From an uncultured Bacilli bacterium (GTDB lineage Bacteria; Bacillota_I; Bacilli_A; RF39; UBA660), in NCBI GenBank assembly GCA_934095865.1, contig CAKOKU010000008.1, forward strand, positions 1 through 57,177: a stretch of DNA of 57,177 bases, given 5' to 3'. This document shows, in pieces, positions 54,467 to 57,177 of the stretch; within the stretch, counting starts at the first letter, position 1; each line of letters begins with the position of its first letter. Under the pieces are notes generated by a model that was not told the origin of the DNA, searched no databases, and worked only from the letters and a program-made list of their open reading frames with translations. The translations under genes were made by a program, and so were the position numbers.

Positions 54467-55993
54467 ATGAATACTAACAATAATACAAATACGGTGGTTG
54501 AGGTTAGCGATGATGGTAAATTAAATTTTATTCAAGAGGATGCTACTAATAAAGAATCAAATGTTTTTACGACGTTTGAATATGATAAAATACCTGTTGT
54601 TGACTTAGTTAATAAAATGATTAATGATGCGGTTGTGAAAAGAGCTTCTGATATTCACTTTGACCCTACTCCTGATGTTTTAAATGTTCGTATTCGTGTC
54701 GATGGCGATTTGGTTTTATATGCTAAAGTTCCTGCCAGTGTTAAGAAGAACTTATCAACTCGTATTAAAATTATTTCTGGTATGAATATTACGGAAACAA
54801 GACTACCCCAAGACGGGGCGATTAAAATGGAGCGAGATGGTAATCCATTAGATATGCGTGTTTCAGCCTTGCCAATTGTTGATGGTGAAAAAATCGTTAT
54901 TCGTATTTTAGATTATTCTCGTTCATTAGCTGGTCTTGATACTTTGGGACTTTCAAAAGTTAATTATGATAAAGTTTTAAAAATGATTAATGTTCCAAAT
55001 GGAATTATCTTAGTTACTGGTGCTACTGGTTCTGGTAAATCAACTACTGTTTACTCCATGCTGCAAAAATTAAATCGTGTTGATACGAATATAATTACCG
55101 TTGAGGATCCAGTCGAAATGAAAATGCCTGGATTAAATCAGGTTCAAGTCATGAGTGAAATTGGTCTAACATTTGCTAGTGCCTTAAGAAGTATTTTGCG
55201 TCAAGACCCCGATGTTATAATGATTGGAGAAATTCGTGATGATGAAACGGCACGTATTGCGGTTCGTGCCTCTATTACCGGCCACTTGGTTTTATCTACA
55301 TTGCACACCAACAATGCGCTTAATACTATTGAACGTTTGTTAGATATGGATGTTGAAAGATATCTACTTGGTACGGCTTTAACCGGTGTAATTGCCCAAA
55401 GATTAGCTAAAAAATTATGTCCAAAATGTCGTGTGGCTCGCAAGACTACTGATTATGAAAAAATGGTTTTTAAAATTGCTTTAGGTTTAGATGTAAATGA
55501 AGTTTATGAAGCTGTTGGTTGTAAAAATTGTATTAATGGTTTTATGGGGCGAATTGCAATCCACGAAGTTTTAATGTTAAATCAAGATGTTAGAGATGCT
55601 ATTGTTGCAAATAAAAGTAAAGAATATCTAAGAGAAATGGTTTATAAAAAGGGTCATACAGTTACTTTGTTACAAGATGGTTTAGAAAAAGTTTTAAGTG
55701 GTGACACCACTTTTGAAGAAATTGTTCAAGTTATTGATATTGAGTCAGACTTAGGTGAGGATGAACAAGAATTAAAAGATGCATTGTTAGGCAAAACACC
55801 TAGAAAGGAAGATTCTTTAGAGGTCTCAAATAATGCAATTGATACTTTAGATATTAAGCCTAGTGATAACAATGTTAGTAATACCGAAGTTTTGGATACC
55901 AAGGTTACAAATGATAATACAAATACGCAAGGCAAGCCAACTTCTATGCCCCAAGCAAATAATGTTTCTTCAAACTCAGTCGAAGTTTTATAA
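54467..55993 (+). CDS. Type IV pilus / type II secretion assembly ATPase (PilB/GspE family)
   Basis: 508 residues. Order: short N-terminal segment, RASDIHFDP (N2 domain), Walker A GATGSGKST near 185-193, Asp box ITVEDPVE, Walker B DPDVIMIGEIRDDETA, His box GHLVLSTLHTNNA, and a zinc tetra-Cys site (CPKCR...CKNC near 318-355). The large N1 domain of full PilB is missing, as in ComGA-type ATPases. The last ~85 residues are a disordered Asn/Asp/Thr-rich tail. It would be a cytosolic hexamer powering pilus assembly or DNA uptake. The partner platform protein and pilins are not in this window. ATG 54467 is chosen over an upstream TTG. Confidence 0.9.
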   Translation: MNTNNNTNTVVEVSDDGKLNFIQEDATNKESNVFTTFEYDKIPVVDLVNKMINDAVVKRASDIHFDPTPDVLNVRIRVDGDLVLYAKVPASVKKNLSTRIKIISGMNITETRLPQDGAIKMERDGNPLDMRVSALPIVDGEKIVIRILDYSRSLAGLDTLGLSKVNYDKVLKMINVPNGIILVTGATGSGKSTTVYSMLQKLNRVDTNIITVEDPVEMKMPGLNQVQVMSEIGLTFASALRSILRQDPDVIMIGEIRDDETARIAVRASITGHLVLSTLHTNNALNTIERLLDMDVERYLLGTALTGVIAQRLAKKLCPKCRVARKTTDYEKMVFKIALGLDVNEVYEAVGCKNCINGFMGRIAIHEVLMLNQDVRDAIVANKSKEYLREMVYKKGHTVTLLQDGLEKVLSGDTTFEEIVQVIDIESDLGEDEQELKDALLGKTPRKEDSLEVSNNAIDTLDIKPSDNNVSNTEVLDTKVTNDNTNTQGKPTSMPQANNVSSNSVEVL

Positions 55994-56002
55994 TTAGCCA
56001 AG

Positions 56003-56049
56003 AAAAAAACACTTATTTAAGCACTAATCGCTATAATAGGTGTTTTTTT
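56003..56049. terminator. Bidirectional terminator between convergent genes
   Basis: AAAAAACACTTA at 56003-56014 pairs with TAGGTGTTTTTTT at 56037-56049 around about 22 bases, with T-runs on both strands. It separates the pilB-like gene and the AAA+ gene. Confidence 0.75.
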
Positions 56050-56050
56050 A

Positions 56051-57100
56051 TTAATTAGAAAAGTCATATCCTTCTTCTAAAGCAATATCTTTAAATTCAA
56101 TCTTAAATTTTTCTATATCCTTTTTTAAAGAGTCGGCATAAACACTTTTAGTATTACAAATAGCTTCATATATATGTTTTAATCTTACTTCTTTAACATT
56201 ATCAAATAAGGCATAACTAAAAGCATTAGAAAGGATAGCTAAACAAATATCCGGATATCTTGAGGAAACTTCATAAATCCTTTTATATTCATCCGTCATG
56301 TCTACAATAAAGCCAAATAATTTTTCTTTAATGAAGTCAGTATAAGGCATAGTTAAGTGCATTTGCTTTTCTATTTTCGGTAAAGTTCCCATTAATATTT
56401 TAATAGTCGTTTCTCTGTCGGCTTCTACTACATCAACTTTTTGAAATCTTCTTAAAAAAGCTCTATCTCTTATAATATATTGTTCATACTCTTCGGTGGT
56501 TGTGGCTCCTATCATTTTTATTTCGCCACGATCTAAGCCTGCTTTAAAAATATTAGCTAAATCCATTCCTGATTGACCGTTGCTTCCTTTAATCAACAAA
56601 TGAGTTTCATCAATAAAGACAATAGTTTTTTCTCTTTTAGCTAGTTCTTTTACTAGGACATCTACTCTAGTTTCTTTTTGACCTGCTATTTCATAGTCGC
56701 CAATTATTGATGAGGCATTAAGTTTGAAAAGATCATAGCCGAATAAAGCATTAGGAACCATATTATTTTTAATTCTATAAGCTAATCCTTCAACAATAGC
56801 GGTTTTACCAATACCGGCTTTGCCTACTAACAATGGAGATTTTTCAGGAGTTAAAAGAATTAAAATCATTTGTTTGATTTCTTCTTCACGACCAATTGCG
56901 GGGTCAGTTATATAATCACGTTCAACCAAATTATCAGCATATCTTTCTAAAAAACTTATTTCATTTTCTTTCATAACTAATTCACCAAAGTTATTATACA
57001 GGAAAATAGTCGTATAAACAATTAAAATTGTATTTAATAGCACAAGAAGTATTATTAAAATCAAAAAAAGACTCATATTTCTATGAATCTTAATTATCAT
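56051..57100 (-). CDS. Membrane-anchored AAA+ ATPase (ClpB/ClpA D1-like)
   Basis: 349 residues. An N-terminal membrane helix (about 10-36) replaces the usual ClpN domain. Then one AAA+ module of the Clp D1 type: Walker A GKAGIGKT at 93-100, pore-loop region GDYEIAGQ near 134, Walker B IVFIDE (D164, E165), sensor GATTTEEY near 198, and arginine-finger end RAFLRRFQKV near 213-222. There is no second AAA+ ring, no ClpP loop and no M-domain. It could unfold or extract proteins at the membrane, possibly with the secretion ATPase on the other strand. The start is uncertain: the ATG at 57100 lies 2 bases from a tRNA. Confidence 0.82.
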   Translation of the reverse strand: MIIKIHRNMSLFLILIILLVLLNTILIVYTTIFLYNNFGELVMKENEISFLERYADNLVERDYITDPAIGREEEIKQMILILLTPEKSPLLVGKAGIGKTAIVEGLAYRIKNNMVPNALFGYDLFKLNASSIIGDYEIAGQKETRVDVLVKELAKREKTIVFIDETHLLIKGSNGQSGMDLANIFKAGLDRGEIKMIGATTTEEYEQYIIRDRAFLRRFQKVDVVEADRETTIKILMGTLPKIEKQMHLTMPYTDFIKEKLFGFIVDMTDEYKRIYEVSSRYPDICLAILSNAFSYALFDNVKEVRLKHIYEAICNTKSVYADSLKKDIEKFKIEFKDIALEEGYDFSN

Positions 57101-57102
57101 AA

Positions 57103-57177
57103 TGGCGCCTGATGTAGGACTCGAACCTACGACCTAACGGTTAACAGCCGTGCGCTCTACCGACTGAGCTAATCAGG
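57103..57177 (-). tRNA. tRNA-Asn (anticodon GTT), cut by window end
   Basis: CCA is encoded (57103-57105 on the complement), the T-arm is GTTCGAGTC, the D-loop TAGCTCAGTCGG, and the anticodon loop CTGTTAA contains GTT. The first base lies just outside the window; 75 of 76 bases are visible. Confidence 0.94.

Noticed and set aside
1..57177. Mycoplasma genetic code (TGA = Trp)
   Set aside because: TGA serves as a stop in gamma, beta and the cassette-1 permease, each overlapping the next start as ATGA; Trp is TGG.
1..57177. CRISPR array, insertion sequence or prophage
   Set aside because: No repeat-spacer pattern, transposase, integrase or phage structural gene seen.

Overview
The window is AT-rich bacterial DNA from a low-GC Gram-positive lineage. 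Supporting signs are ftsA-ftsZ, a valS T-box leader, an infC-rpmI-rplT operon with an attenuator, sigma-A-like promoters and GGAGG-type ribosome binding sites. TGA works as a stop (several ATGA stop/start overlaps), so this is not the Mycoplasma code 4. The best guess is an uncultured gut-type Bacilli or Mycoplasmatota relative (RF39-like). That is inference, not proof.

Layout. 1-4364: tRNA-Met, two flavoprotein oxidoreductases, a transglutaminase-like membrane protein and tRNA-Ala. 4600-14832: two paralogous ABC-exporter cassettes (permease, ATPase, permease, permease) that flank a YolD/Y-family polymerase pair, a lipoprotein and an RDD membrane protein; the second cassette is headed by a small exported protein. 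15129-18471: ftsA, ftsZ and a metallophosphoesterase. 18598-41313: an F1-like ATPase locus (below). 41365-45879: a membrane-tailed acidic protein, rplT-rpmI-infC, an ADP-ribosyltransferase-like protein and rplS. 46148-50880: a HEPN-like gene, archaeal-type proS, and valS with its T-box. 50882-57177: two unknown soluble proteins, a PilB/GspE-type ATPase, a membrane-anchored ClpB-D1-like AAA+ ATPase and tRNA-Asn.

The main find is the 22.7-kb locus at 18598-41313. It holds clear alpha, gamma, beta and epsilon subunits of an F1 ATPase with intact catalytic residues, but the rest is not an ATP synthase. The c-like protein keeps the glycine-rich helix and the RNPE loop but has alanine where the ion-binding carboxylate should be. 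No subunit a is recognisable. The stalk gene looks like a membrane-anchored b-delta fusion. The same transcription unit encodes four exported, membrane-anchored proteins of 240, 497, 1790 and 3248 residues. The two largest carry fibronectin-III-like domains, and the 3248-residue protein also has an ALK-type glycine-rich domain and GLUG/beta-helix repeats. I infer a rotary ATPase that uses ATP hydrolysis to act on giant surface proteins instead of moving ions. It is analogous to, but distinct from, the F1-like X0 ATPases of mycoplasmas that are linked to gliding and to immunoglobulin-cleaving surface systems.
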